A stretch of DNA of 64,000 nt from Solibacillus daqui (GCF_028747805.1 NZ_CP114887.1:2597501-2661500), one strand, 5' to 3'. Positions 44,119-52,604 are shown, counted from the first letter of the stretch. A program made the numbers and translations. Notes: generated from the sequence alone by a model not told the origin.

Positions 44119-45204
44119 TTATTTTTGAATATCTACAATAATATCCTCAAGCTCTAATATTTCCTTTATAGAATTGCTATTATCCTTAAAATATTTAACG
44201 CCATTTTCATCAATTACGTCAGCCTCCATCAATCGGAAGAATGGGGTGAATATTAAAGTTTCAGCATCCGGATGCAGTTTTTCAAAGGTATAGACAAATT
44301 CCTTATCTCTATGGTCGTGTCCTATACCACCGGTTAACGCTGGTGTATACGTATTACCTAAATTGTCCTTTACTTTTAAACCGGAAGAAATAATATCCCA
44401 TTTTTCTTTTAAATTCTCGTTTTTTATTGTTTCTCTGTAATTGACGATAAAGGAAATCGGTGTGTATATGATTTCATTCAATTTAATACCTAAATCATCT
44501 TTTTTTGATGCAGGAGCTTCCACGATTTGGACTTTAGGCTCAGTCGCCTTAGCATTTATTTCAAAATCCCAACTCCCCTGGATCATTTCCTTTTTATCCT
44601 GACTGGAAATACTACTAATGTGAAACTCAAAATTCGCCTCCTGTAAATGATTAGATAAATTCAAGATCGCTGTTGTTAAGCCGGCGTATTGATTTGTCCC
44701 GACTTTTTCAATCATATGTTTCGTATGAAAAAGTGCGTGTTCGCGGCCATCCACCTTAAAAGTAGTCTCAATTTCCGGGGACTCACCTAAATCCCTGTCC
44801 GTTTCAATATAATAGCCAACTAAAAACTTTTTACTATCGAATAAGCTTTCATTTACCGTAATCGTTGTCCCATTGCTTTCTGCTACAAGATGTTGCTGAT
44901 CCGCGAATTCCTCATAGCCTGATATCATTTTATCCTTGGTCGAGAAAAGCTTGATAATACTGTTCAAAATTGGAATTTCCTGAGCGAATGTTGTGTAGGA
45001 TAGACCTATAATTGATGCGGTGCCGATACCCAACGACAAGCAGACAGCTGCAGCTCCCTTCATCCACTTTCTCGGTGTTGTTTTGGATGCCTGAATTCTC
45101 AAGTCCCTTTTATACTGTTCTTTTTCAAGTTCTGTTACCTCTGCTTCTTCAAATTCAGTTATATCGATTTCAATATCATTGAAGTGTTTAAACAGATTTT
45201 TCAA
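44119..45204 (-). CDS. DUF4179-type anti-sigma/regulatory membrane protein (cassette)
   Basis: 361 residues. A cytoplasmic N-terminal stretch of about 46 residues, one membrane helix (AAAVCLSLGIGTASIIGL), then an extracytoplasmic domain of the DUF4179 type (ISGYEEFADQQHLVAESNGTT). Overlaps the upstream sigma factor gene by 17 nt, the layout of an ECF sigma/anti-sigma pair. Probably binds and restrains the sigma factor until an envelope signal. Confidence 0.8.
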   Translation of the reverse strand: MKNLFKHFNDIEIDITEFEEAEVTELEKEQYKRDLRIQASKTTPRKWMKGAAAVCLSLGIGTASIIGLSYTTFAQEIPILNSIIKLFSTKDKMISGYEEFADQQHLVAESNGTTITVNESLFDSKKFLVGYYIETDRDLGESPEIETTFKVDGREHALFHTKHMIEKVGTNQYAGLTTAILNLSNHLQEANFEFHISSISSQDKKEMIQGSWDFEINAKATEPKVQIVEAPASKKDDLGIKLNEIIYTPISFIVNYRETIKNENLKEKWDIISSGLKVKDNLGNTYTPALTGGIGHDHRDKEFVYTFEKLHPDAETLIFTPFFRLMEADVIDENGVKYFKDNSNSIKEILELEDIIVDIQK

Positions 45205-45751
45205 TGGGCATACCCCCTAAATCTTTTTTTAGTTTTTTCCTGCCATGGTAAAGCCGGTTATCAATAGCCGATTTTGTCATCAGTAATTGATGGGCAATTT
45301 CTTCTGTATCAAAATCTAGCAGGTACCTCATTATAAAAATTTTCTGATCGACAGGCTTTAATGTTGAGATGATTGCCTGAATGTTCTCCTGTTCTTCCAG
45401 ATAGGTGCTTTCATATTTCAAGGAGTCAGACGGCGTAAGCTCTATATCCAAAGTGGGGCTTTCTTTTTTCTTTATTTCCATGCGGTAATAATCGATTGCT
45501 TTATATTTGGCTATCACGCATACCCATTTTTGAAAGTCAGCTGCATCTCCGTTGAACTTTTTCGCGTTTTTCCAGATAGATAATAAAATATCGTTACAAC
45601 ACTCCTTTATGATGTCATTAATGTCAAGAGGACCTAAAATTTTTAATACAACACCTTTTATTAATGGAAGATAGTGATCGATTACGTAATCAAGAGCGTT
45701 TTCTTTGCCGCCTTGAAGATATTTTATAAAATTATGTTCATTAATCTTCAT
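45188..45751 (-). CDS. ECF-type RNA polymerase sigma factor (cassette)
   Basis: About 187 residues from ATG 45751 with AAGGAG 6 nt upstream. Region 2 is near residues 18-85 (NDIIKECCNDILLSIWKNAKK, DFQKWVCVIAKYKAIDY) and region 4 near 125-180 (LKPVDQKIFIMRYLLDFDT EEIAHQLLMTKSAIDNRL). Pairs with the DUF4179 protein. Target promoters unknown; autoregulation would be typical. Confidence 0.85.
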   Translation of the reverse strand: MKINEHNFIKYLQGGKENALDYVIDHYLPLIKGVVLKILGPLDINDIIKECCNDILLSIWKNAKKFNGDAADFQKWVCVIAKYKAIDYYRMEIKKKESPTLDIELTPSDSLKYESTYLEEQENIQAIISTLKPVDQKIFIMRYLLDFDTEEIAHQLLMTKSAIDNRLYHGRKKLKKDLGGMPIEKSV

Positions 45752-45902
45752 TTCTTTCTCCTTTTTATAGTATTGATACTGCAAAAGCCTTTACATTATA
45801 TATAACGTTGAATGGCATCTATTTATCGCAAAAAACCTAAAAAATGTTGAAATCTTGAAACATCTATCGACTTTATCTCAAATTGCTTAACTTATATTTA
45901 TA

Positions 45903-45975
45903 AGGGCGTCATCTGCGGCAACAATACGACGCCTGAGACTACAGGCTCAGGCCGTGCACGCGGAGAAGCTTCCCA
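45903..45975. repeat. GC-rich intergenic element
   Basis: A GC-rich block with an internal hairpin (CCTGAG-ACTACAGG-CTCAGG) typical of interspersed repeats in Bacillales. Not related to the array element. Lies in a gene-free gap behind the sigma factor's promoter side. Confidence 0.4.
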
Positions 45976-46008
45976 GATAGGAAATAAATTTTTATCCATT
46001 TCAAAAAA

Positions 46009-46039
46009 ATGCCATTTTCCTCCCCGAAGAAAATGGCAT
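46009..46039. terminator. Terminator-like hairpin
   Basis: ATGCCATTTTC pairs with GAAAATGGCAT. Confidence 0.65.
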
Positions 46040-46052
46040 TACTCTCTATATT

Positions 46053-46339
46053 TTATTTAAGGTAAATATTAATTTCATTTGTCATACCCACTAATACTTC
46101 CGTTTCTTTTAATACTTCCAGTATCGTAATCGTAATTCCCATCTTAAAATAATATGTTTTTCTACTGGTATTTTTAAGTTATTGTAGCAAATCTCCATAC
46201 GGATATATAAGATTCCCATCTGTACACATAACTTATAATTTTGAACCAATGACAATGCGATATTTAATTGTTGCAGCGCCTTTTCCTCTAAATTTTCTTT
46301 CACCAACTTTAAGCTATAATTCATCCGCAAATTAATCAT
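46053..46339 (-). pseudogene. TPR-containing regulator C-terminus, frameshifted
   Basis: From an ATG at 46339 the frame reads LKLVKENLEEKALQQLNIAL and NYKLCVQMGILYIRMEICY, a TPR-like pattern as in PlcR/Rap-type proteins. Near 46153-46164 (a run of five A on the minus strand) the likely continuation, TYYFKMGITITILEVLKET, moves to another frame and ends at 46053. The total is not a multiple of three. No helix-turn-helix part remains. Confidence 0.45.
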
Positions 46340-46490
46340 TTGGGAACGTTTTCGTATGAGAACGTATATTATTATTTTTTAAAATCCAATTCCAAATGAG
46401 AAAAATAATCAATGTTCTAATAAATAACAAAGAAAAATCGAAAAACATATTTTTCATTCCTAAATTATAGACATCAAATATAGATACCAT
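46332..46490 (-). CDS. Small single-pass membrane protein, 52 residues
   Basis: ATG 46490 follows AAAGGTG. MVSIFDVYNLGMKNMFFDF, then a helix LLFIRTLIIFLIWNWIL and a basic tail NNNIRSHTKTF. Its stop (ATGATTAA overlap) is joined to the start of the TPR fragment, suggesting coupling. Unknown function. Confidence 0.5.
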   Translation of the reverse strand: MVSIFDVYNLGMKNMFFDFSLLFIRTLIIFLIWNWILKNNNIRSHTKTFPND

Positions 46491-46722
46491 TTGTTCACCT
46501 TTATATTGAATTCACTTAAATGGGAAACCAAAAATCAACGCAATTATAAAGCTAATAGTATCATTTTCTTTTTGGTCATTACTGCACCTTAGTTTCATTT
46601 CATTATCATAAATAATTCCCTATCAATTTGAAATTTCCTTTTAAAATGCTACCAAAGCGTCGTTTGGTCATATTTCTTATCTTAGCGTTGTAAATCCATA
46701 TAATTTTGAAGGTACTCCTTGT

Positions 46723-46813
46723 TGCACTAAACTGCCCCTTTAGTTCAATAAGAAAAAAGAGCTGCATATGCAACTCAATGTTCTTCAAGTAAAGCCCCCG
46801 TTAGTTGAAGAAG
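46723..46813 (-). repeat. Array element copy: M1-T-M3 complete
   Basis: Complete element; its M3 side continues AAGCACCTTCTC then TTTTATTACACATTAT, also found beside the copy at 51082-51219. Confidence 0.9.
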
Positions 46814-47006
46814 CACCTTCTCTTTTATTACACATTATGGTCGTACTGTGTATTAGATTTCATCTAACATAGATTGAATCTTATGATAGTCCTTATTCAT
46901 AAGATTGTTATTTCCCAGTGTCAATAATGTTAATAACTGTGTCTAAGTTTAAGGGGTCACTTCAATGTAAAATGTCCGTTTTTAAGAACTATTATAGAAA
47001 TAACAA
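46814..47006. other. Gene-free gap (part of 46491-47051)
   Basis: No convincing gene. Around 46930-46980 the minus strand reads GACATTTTACATTG then AAGTGACCCCTTAAACTTAGACA, words seen at ends of some IS3-family elements, so a small IS fragment may be present. Between 46500 and 46720 only short frames such as a 27-codon one near 46520-46605 occur. Confidence 0.3.
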
Positions 47007-47045
47007 AAAACAGAGAAAACCTATCAAGTAGATTTTCTCTGTTTT
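47007..47045 (-). terminator. Terminator of the alarmone synthetase gene
   Basis: AAAACAGAGAAAA pairs perfectly with TTTTCTCTGTTTT, T run on the minus strand. Confidence 0.85.
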
Positions 47046-47051
47046 CATTAT

Positions 47052-47711
47052 TTATCCATTTGAATCTGTTTCACTAGATAGTAGTTGAATTCTTAATTTA
47101 GACATTTCTTTGTCCAGTAACGAGGAAGCATTGGATAGCTCAATTAATTGTTTTTGAGCTTCTTCCGGTATCGATTCACCTTGATATTTATAGTTGAGTT
47201 TATGTTCTGTTGATGCCCAAAAATCCATAGCGGATGTTCGGATTTGGATTTCCGCGGGAACCCATATCACTTCATTAGATAAGATGACTTGCGTTTCTAC
47301 AACAAGATGAAGGCTTTTGTAGCCACTCTTTTTAGGTTCTTTAATATAGTCTTTTACTCTAATCATGCGAATATCTTCACGCTGCTCGATATGTTCCTTC
47401 AGCAAATATACATCATCAATAAAGCTAGTGATAATTCGTACTCCAACAATATCTCGTATTTCTTGTTTAATAGATTCTTGAGTCAGCGGTATTTCTTTAT
47501 TTTCAATCTTCTCAACCAATGACATAATAGTTTTCATGCGTGTTTTCATATGCTCAATGGGAGAGTATCCGTGTTTCGATTTCCATTCAAGATCAATAAT
47601 ATTGAAATCACTCTTCAACTCATTTAACGCCATCTCATATGGGATGAAAAAGCCTTTCCAGTTTTTTAAAACCTTTTGAACTAAATCAATCTTATTTGTC
47701 TCTTGATACAT
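47052..47711 (-). CDS. Small alarmone synthetase / RelA-SpoT domain protein (cassette)
   Basis: About 219 residues from ATG 47711 (AAGGGG upstream). A single RelA/SpoT synthetase domain: RDIVGVRIITSFIDDVYLL, the G-loop-like KDYIKEPKKSGYKSLHLVVE, and EIQIRTSAMDFWASTEHKL. Neither an HD hydrolase domain nor TGS/ACT regions are present. It should transfer pyrophosphate to GDP/GTP, or, as in toxic relatives, to other acceptors. Being in an accessory array, a stress or phage-defence role is possible but not shown. Confidence 0.85.
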   Translation of the reverse strand: MYQETNKIDLVQKVLKNWKGFFIPYEMALNELKSDFNIIDLEWKSKHGYSPIEHMKTRMKTIMSLVEKIENKEIPLTQESIKQEIRDIVGVRIITSFIDDVYLLKEHIEQREDIRMIRVKDYIKEPKKSGYKSLHLVVETQVILSNEVIWVPAEIQIRTSAMDFWASTEHKLNYKYQGESIPEEAQKQLIELSNASSLLDKEMSKLRIQLLSSETDSNG

Positions 47712-47925
47712 ATTAAACACCCCTTGATTAAAATCACACTTTATTATTCTGTCATCATATCACAGGTGGTTTGAATCGGATATATAAGAGTGACTAGCCA
47801 GGGGATGAAATGGAAGTGTAATCGTGTTGTAGAAACAAGCTAAATTGAAGAACGTTTGAGCTCCCCCAAACTGCGAGAAATCCATTATCTTAAATTTTCA
47901 CGTCCCTGGGAACAATCAATTATGA

Positions 47926-48129
47926 CTATTCCAATACCGGAATTATGGCGTTCGTCCAGATTTAATTAAATCATTGAGAAATGAAAATCTACAAACAAAA
48001 GTGTACGTCACATATGGCACGGAATGGTACTTGTATCTTGCACACCGCATTGCAGAGCATCCACCAAATCTGTATACGTTTGTATCTGATATGATTGAGT
48101 CAAAAAACTTACAGACCTCCCTTTATTAA
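47926..48129 (+). pseudogene. Proline dehydrogenase C-terminal fragment
   Basis: The frame reads YGVRPDLIKSL, then VYVTYGTEWYLYLAHRIAEH and TFVSDMIESK before TAA. The pattern (YGxRxDL...VYVPYGxxWY...RIAERP) is that of the PutA/FadM proline dehydrogenase C-terminus. It has no start or N-terminal part. A terminator at 48152 follows, as in an intact gene. Confidence 0.65.
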
Positions 48130-48151
48130 TAAAAAGGAGTATGAATATTTT

Positions 48152-48182
48152 AAAGGCAGAATGCTTTGCGCTGCCTTTTTTT
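48152..48182 (+). terminator. Terminator of the former proline dehydrogenase gene
   Basis: AAAGGCAG pairs with CTGCCTTT and is followed by T7. Confidence 0.8.
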
Positions 48183-48226
48183 GTTTCGCAGTTTGTGTCA
48201 AATGCGACATGAAAACTTCCATTGTC

Positions 48227-48262
48227 TTATTCAACTAACCTGCCCCGTTACTTCAATAAGAA
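48227..48262 (-). repeat. Array element copy: M1
   Basis: TTATTCAACTAACCTGCCCC then GTTACTTCAATAAG, 8 nt after the DUF3885 stop. Its left flank (CAAATGCGACATGAAAAC) is shared with the copy at 52516. Confidence 0.85.
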
Positions 48263-48270
48263 AACAGTCT

Positions 48271-48912
48271 TTATTTAAATACTTTATCAATTTCATCTCT
48301 GTCGTAATCCAATATCCAATCATTGTATTTTTTATAAATACCTCTTATTGTTTCGGGTGAAGTAGCCAGCAAATCACAACCTCTATCATCGTACACGTGA
48401 AAAATGGTTTTCCTTTTGATATTCAAAAAATATATCCTATGAAAGATACTTGGTTGGATTCCTAAATCCTGATTGCATACTGCTTTTAACAATGGAATGT
48501 GTTTTATATCAGATGCTTTGCATTTAAGGGTAAACCTATGTGTTTTATATTTTCCGTCTTCATCTTCTTCTGGGAATATATAAGGCATTTCGGTATGCTT
48601 CAATTTATATAAGAATGATTTATCATAGACATAGGGAGAAAAAATCCTCGCTTTGCGCTTATAGGTTTTTCCATCTCCAAAATCATTCACATCTACTACA
48701 ACAAAAATTTCCTCGTCTTGTGAATGTAATAATTCAAATAACGTGACTACCCTTTTATAAACCCCCTTTACATAAGGACTGAGAACGTAATTGTATTGTC
48801 TATTCCACTCTACCCCTAATTCGAAACGTAGAGCAATTTCCCAGTTATAAAACAAAGGTGGTCTAAGGTTTAAGTTAGGGAAATTTTCAATCATATAGTC
48901 ATTTAAAAGCAT
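48271..48912 (-). CDS. DUF3885 domain protein (cassette)
   Basis: 213 residues. Conserved-looking segments LRPPLFYNWEIALRFELG, IFPEEDEDGKYKTHRFTLKC, HRIYFLNIKRKTIFHVYDDR and DWILDYDRDEID are those of the DUF3885 family from Bacillales. GAGGTG lies before the ATG. Cytoplasmic, function unknown. Confidence 0.85.
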   Translation of the reverse strand: MLLNDYMIENFPNLNLRPPLFYNWEIALRFELGVEWNRQYNYVLSPYVKGVYKRVVTLFELLHSQDEEIFVVVDVNDFGDGKTYKRKARIFSPYVYDKSFLYKLKHTEMPYIFPEEDEDGKYKTHRFTLKCKASDIKHIPLLKAVCNQDLGIQPSIFHRIYFLNIKRKTIFHVYDDRGCDLLATSPETIRGIYKKYNDWILDYDRDEIDKVFK

Positions 48913-49016
48913 ACTCGCACCTCATTTTGTTTCTTTAAAAGTCGATATTGCCCCAATTTCATTAGGAAACTTTACTAACTTCAAGTAGCTATATCTCACA
49001 TGATAACCAGAGATTT

Positions 49017-49038
49017 TATTCAAACCTCCTTAGTTCAC
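49017..49038 (-). repeat. Array element copy: degenerate M1
   Basis: TTATTCAAACCTCCTTAGTT then CAC, about 12 nt after the SDR stop. Confidence 0.5.
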
Positions 49039-49050
49039 TTTATTTTTCGA

Positions 49051-49773
49051 TCAAGCATTTAAGTCTGTTATTGAAGGAATAATGATTTCCTTAACACATG
49101 AAATTGGTGAAAGATTAATCACACATTGCACAATAGATACAATATCTTGTACAGGTATACGTGTACCTTCATATAAATCAATTGCCTTTTCTGCACCTTC
49201 TTCATAAGGTACTTCTGCTGCCATTTCCCCTGGATTAATACAAGTGACAGGGATTTTATCTTCTCTCAAATGTTCACGTAGCGCATTTGTAATGCCCCGT
49301 AAACCGAATTTAGATGCAACAAATGAAACTTGTGAACTGTTTGTGTGATCTAAGCCTGCCGTTGAACCAATTAAAATGACTTTTCCATTTTTAGCTTGTC
49401 TTAAGTTTGGTAGAAGCGCCTGAATATATGTAATAGTAGAAGTTAGATTTATATTGATTAAGTTAGAAATATCTCTAATTTCATCCTTGTCAAATGTATA
49501 GTCATCCTCGAAACCATGCTTTTCCCATACTCCAACATTATAAATTAATACATCTATTGCATTGTCTTTTAAAGTTTCCTTTAAATCAGAGATTTGTTGT
49601 TGATTTGATAAATCTATTGAGAGCCATTTGCGATTTACACCATCATTAATATCCAAACTTTCTGGTCGTGTTCTTGACACCATCCATACTGTATCTCCCT
49701 CTGTAGGTAGACCTTTTACAAAGGCGTCACCAAGCCCTTGACTTGCTCCAAAAATAATAAAGTTTTTACTCAC
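49051..49773 (-). CDS. Short-chain dehydrogenase/reductase with Tyr->Phe active site (cassette)
   Basis: 240 residues. The NAD(P) motif GASQGLG (9-15), NVG near 79-81 (replacing NNAG) and S137 (IGSTAG) are present, but the catalytic YxxxK reads F151-V-A-S-K155, with codon TTT in the sequence. Oxidoreductase activity is therefore doubtful. GTG start with GGAGAGGATG upstream. Possibly a regulatory or binding SDR. Confidence 0.82.
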   Translation of the reverse strand: MSKNFIIFGASQGLGDAFVKGLPTEGDTVWMVSRTRPESLDINDGVNRKWLSIDLSNQQQISDLKETLKDNAIDVLIYNVGVWEKHGFEDDYTFDKDEIRDISNLININLTSTITYIQALLPNLRQAKNGKVILIGSTAGLDHTNSSQVSFVASKFGLRGITNALREHLREDKIPVTCINPGEMAAEVPYEEGAEKAIDLYEGTRIPVQDIVSIVQCVINLSPISCVKEIIIPSITDLNA

Positions 49774-49950
49774 CCAATCATCCTCTCCAATAACTATCTT
49801 TTTGAATATTTAAGATAGAAAACAATATAACAATTAAATCTATTATATTTACAACATTATTATTTCACTACATTCTTTTGACTGAAATTCAAAACTTTTG
49901 CTTGAGTTTTACTATCACTTTCTTGTTCTAGTTTGCTATACACCACATCT

Positions 49951-50090
49951 GTTCAACTAAACTGCCCTGTTAGTTCAATTAAGAAAAAAGAGCTGCATAT
50001 GCAACTCAATGATCTACAAGTAAAGCTACCCGTTAGTTGAAGAAAAAAAGTGAAGCTTATTCAACAATCGCGCCCGATTGTTGAATATCG
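49951..50090 (-). repeat. Array element copy: M1-T-M3-M4 complete
   Basis: The longest composite: M1 49951-49982, T 49983-50012, M3 50015-50043, M4 50057-50090 (CTTATTCAACAATCGCGCCC then GATTGTTGAATATCG). No minus-strand gene lies directly upstream, so the cassette it served may be lost. Confidence 0.9.
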
Positions 50091-50114
50091 TTTTTTAACT
50101 AATATCCCTAAAGG

Positions 50115-50157
50115 AAACCCCAAGAAATGTTGTTTTCACAGCATTTCTTGGGGTTTT
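50115..50157. terminator. Strong hairpin terminator
   Basis: AAACCCCAAGAAATG pairs with CATTTCTTGGGGTTT, with an 11-nt loop. A second smaller hairpin (TTCCCAAA/TTTGGGAA) follows. The remaining 50158-50376 holds no gene I can support. Confidence 0.8.
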
Positions 50158-50380
50158 GTGACTTCCCAAACTTTCATTTGGGAACGTTTATTAGGTTTCT
50201 TTTGTATACTTTGTAAATCTTATTGCACTAAAGCACTTGTTTAGTCCGCTATTTGATATACGTATTGTTTACAAGTTCATTTTTAATGAACTCAGTAGGA
50301 ATTATGAACAGGGTTTGGTCATTGTCGTTCCATTTAACTTACTAACAATTATTTCAAAATTCTTGAGCAGTCGCTTTATT

Positions 50381-50498
50381 CCAGAAAATGGCCCGATTGT
50401 TGAACAAAAATTAAACAACGCTCTTCAACTAATCTGCCCCGTTAGTTCAATAAGAACAGAGACGCTTATTCATCAATCGCGCTCGATTATTGAGTATT
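50381..50498 (-). repeat. Array element copy: M5-M1-M4
   Basis: M5 (GGCCCGATTGTTGAACAAAA then ATTAAACAACGCTC) runs directly into M1 (TTCAACTAATCTGCCCCGTT) and M4 (TTATTCATCAATCGCGCTCG). Module T and M3 are missing. Confidence 0.85.
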
Positions 50499-50535
50499 TT
50501 CATTTGTGCAAATAAAGAGTCATATCTTTTAGTAT

Positions 50536-50985
50536 TTACGAATGAATTGGAATGTAAATCTGTACCTCTTCTATATTATTTTCAATTGGATGATAGGTCT
50601 CAATAATATAGGATCCTAAGTTTTTTTGATATCCATGTTCATCAGACCATTTAATTATTTGCAAATGAAGGTCACTAACATCGGTTATTCTTCCCCTAGT
50701 AGTTACATACTCCTGCGATATTTCAATATATTCCATACCAGAAGGGACTTCATTTAAAGCATCAGGAACAATCAATCCAACATAATAGTCACCCTCTAGG
50801 TGGTTTTCATCCCTTTTCGGTTCATAGAGTGCAATTTCTGTATTAGAATGATGTTGAATTTCACTTGCTTTACTTATAAATTGTTGAGCAAACTTAGGTA
50901 CCTCACTTCCGAAGTTCGCATAAGCCCCCCTGTTTTTCATCCCAACAACTTTAAAATCTTTTTTTACCTTTTTGCATTCCATCAT
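50536..50985 (-). CDS. GyrI-like / effector-binding domain protein (cassette)
   Basis: 149 residues, standalone AraC effector-binding (GyrI-like) fold: FKVVGMKNRGAYANFG at the start, YYVGLIVPDALNEVPSGMEYIEI in the middle and VQIYIPI at the end. Such proteins bind small amphipathic molecules or inhibit gyrase. GGGGG lies before two adjacent ATGs (50985/50982). Confidence 0.8.
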   Translation of the reverse strand: MMECKKVKKDFKVVGMKNRGAYANFGSEVPKFAQQFISKASEIQHHSNTEIALYEPKRDENHLEGDYYVGLIVPDALNEVPSGMEYIEISQEYVTTRGRITDVSDLHLQIIKWSDEHGYQKNLGSYIIETYHPIENNIEEVQIYIPIHS

Positions 50986-51081
50986 AGTACCCCCAATTAA
51001 ATGTATTTATTAACTAATTCTATCAACCAATAAAATTTCCCTTTAGATCGACTTATAATTACCTTACATACCTTTCCAATC

Positions 51082-51219
51082 TTTATTCAACAATTTGGCC
51101 CGATTGTTGAACAAAAGTTAAACAACGCTCTTCAACTAATCTGCCCCTTTAGTTCAATAAAAAAGAGCTGCATATGCAACTCAACGATTTTTTACTAAAG
51201 CCCCCGTTAGTTGAATAAG
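51082..51219 (-). repeat. Array element copy: M5-M1-T-M3
   Basis: M5 51083-51130, M1 51130-51160, T 51160-51183, M3 51190-51219. The flank after M3 (AAGCACCATCTC then TTTTATTACACATTAT) matches that of the copy at 46723-46813. Confidence 0.9.
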
Positions 51220-51267
51220 CACCATCTCTTTTATTACACATTATTCACATAATATTTAGCAAGAGGG

Positions 51268-51299
51268 AAACCGAAGCGCTTGTACTCGCTGCGGTTTTT
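51268..51299. terminator. Terminator-like hairpin
   Basis: AACCGAAGCG pairs with CGCTGCGGTT, then TTTTTATTTT. Confidence 0.65.
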
Positions 51300-51399
51300 A
51301 TTTTGCCTGTCATACAGGCACTCAACTAATTATAATCACTACCAAATCATAGAATATAACGTAAAGTGATTTAACTTTACAATCCATCTTTCTTTCATA

Positions 51400-51430
51400 A
51401 AAGGATCTCTTTAAATAAGAGATCCCTTTT
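51400..51430. terminator. Terminator of the 67-residue gene
   Basis: AAAAGGATCTCTT pairs with AAGAGATCCCTTTT. Confidence 0.75.
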
Positions 51431-51435
51431 TAATA

Positions 51436-51639
51436 CTAATACATATATTTTTCCATAATCGCCCAAACTCGACTGTATGTTATATCACAACTATATTGAC
51501 TTGGGGTTTTACCACGTCTCACCAAAATAAATCCTCTTTTCTCGAGGTCAGCGATAGCAACATCTAATTCTGTATCGTTTTGTCGTTTAATAGGCTGTAA
51601 TCTGAATACACCATTTTGTGATGCTAAGCGAATATACAT
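51436..51639 (-). CDS. Small hypothetical protein, 67 residues (cassette)
   Basis: AAGGGGATG lies before the ATG. MYIRLASQNGVFRLQPIK, then a charged helix LDVAIADLEKRGFILVRRGK and VWAIMEKYMY. Compact soluble protein, family not recognised. Confidence 0.62.
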   Translation of the reverse strand: MYIRLASQNGVFRLQPIKRQNDTELDVAIADLEKRGFILVRRGKTPSQYSCDITYSRVWAIMEKYMY

Positions 51640-51824
51640 TTTTTCATCCCCTTTAAAATTCTCAACATAGAATTGACTTCAATATATATTTTATCCGCAA
51701 TATCGATGACCAATTTATTGATAAACAACCATCATCTATTTTGTAATTTCAAGAATTTTTTTGTGTTCTCAGCCCATACTATCCTTGTTCGAATATGACA
51801 AAAAACTGAAAAGGACGTGCAAAT

Positions 51825-52334
51825 ATGGGTATGTTTAGCGGTAATCCCAAAGATGAACCATTACATTATGGTGAGGTGTTCAGTATCTGGACAAATCTTG
51901 CTACAAACTATGGCATGATTGCTGGGTATCAAACATTTTATAATCATGCTGGAGATAAAGATCTGAAAAATATTATTGCAGAAATAATTCAAGGCGCTAA
52001 AGAGGAAGTTAGACATCTACAAGAGATTCTAAAAACAAACGGCATTGCTTTACCTCCAGCGCCGCCTGAACGTCCAAACGCAAGACCAGAAGATATTCCT
52101 CCTGGTGCAAAATTTAATGATCCTGAAATCAGTGCGGCATTATCATTAGATGCTGCTTCGGGTTTAGTTTCATGTAGTCAAGCAATGGGAATGTGTATTA
52201 GAGAAGACATCGCACTAATGTATGGTCAATTCCATACAGCTAGAGCACTACTTGGTGGCAAACTATTACGTCTTAACAAAAATAAGGGTTGGTTAGTGCC
52301 TCCACCATTACATGTAAATCATCCAGGAAAATAA
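51825..52334 (+). CDS. DUF3231 ferritin-like protein
   Basis: 169 residues. Four-helix-type pattern with GEVFSIWTNLATNYGMIAG, EIIQGAKEEVRHLQEILK and AMGMCIREDIALMYGQFHTAR, plus a proline-rich loop (ALPPAPPERPNARPED). DUF3231 members resemble CotF-like spore proteins of Bacillales. + strand, own terminator at 52366. Confidence 0.82.
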   Translation: MGMFSGNPKDEPLHYGEVFSIWTNLATNYGMIAGYQTFYNHAGDKDLKNIIAEIIQGAKEEVRHLQEILKTNGIALPPAPPERPNARPEDIPPGAKFNDPEISAALSLDAASGLVSCSQAMGMCIREDIALMYGQFHTARALLGGKLLRLNKNKGWLVPPPLHVNHPGK

Positions 52335-52365
52335 TAAGTATTTATAAAGCCTGTTAAAAATTAGT

Positions 52366-52390
52366 CCCCAGTTTAAACTGGGGTTTTTTT
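52366..52390. terminator. Terminator of the DUF3231 gene
   Basis: The 18-bp palindrome CCCCAGTTTAAACTGGGG followed by T7. Confidence 0.9.
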
Positions 52391-52454
52391 ACTTATTATT
52401 TTTAGGCAACTCTTTCCTAATTTGGATATTAACAAATTCATTTTTATTATCCAT
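52389..52454 (-). CDS. 21-residue open reading frame with a strong ribosome site
   Basis: AAGGAGG lies 7 nt before the ATG (52454). The product MDNKNEFVNIQIRKELPKNN K is basic and polar. The near-perfect ribosome site and position directly before a terminator suggest a real small protein or leader. Family unknown. Confidence 0.45.
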   Translation of the reverse strand: MDNKNEFVNIQIRKELPKNNK

Positions 52455-52515
52455 TTTCAATCCTCCTTATTTACTTCATATTTTTGTTCAAATGCGACAT
52501 AAAAAATTCCCTTCT

Positions 52516-52604
52516 CTTATTGAACTAAACTGCCCCTTTAGTTCAATAATAAAAAAAGAGCTGCATATGCAACTCCATGATCTTCAAGTAAAGACCCCGT
52601 TAGC
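52516..52604 (-). repeat. Array element copy: M1-T-M3
   Basis: M1 52516-52550, T 52549-52575, M3 (TTCAAGTAAAGACCCCGTTA then GCC) 52580-52604. The left flank CAAATGCGACAT is shared with 48209. Confidence 0.85.

Noticed and set aside
46606-46788. 60-codon minus-strand frame
   Set aside because: Most of it is translation of an array repeat element.
50237-50515. 92-codon + strand frame
   Set aside because: Runs through M5, M1 and M4 repeat modules; no ribosome site.
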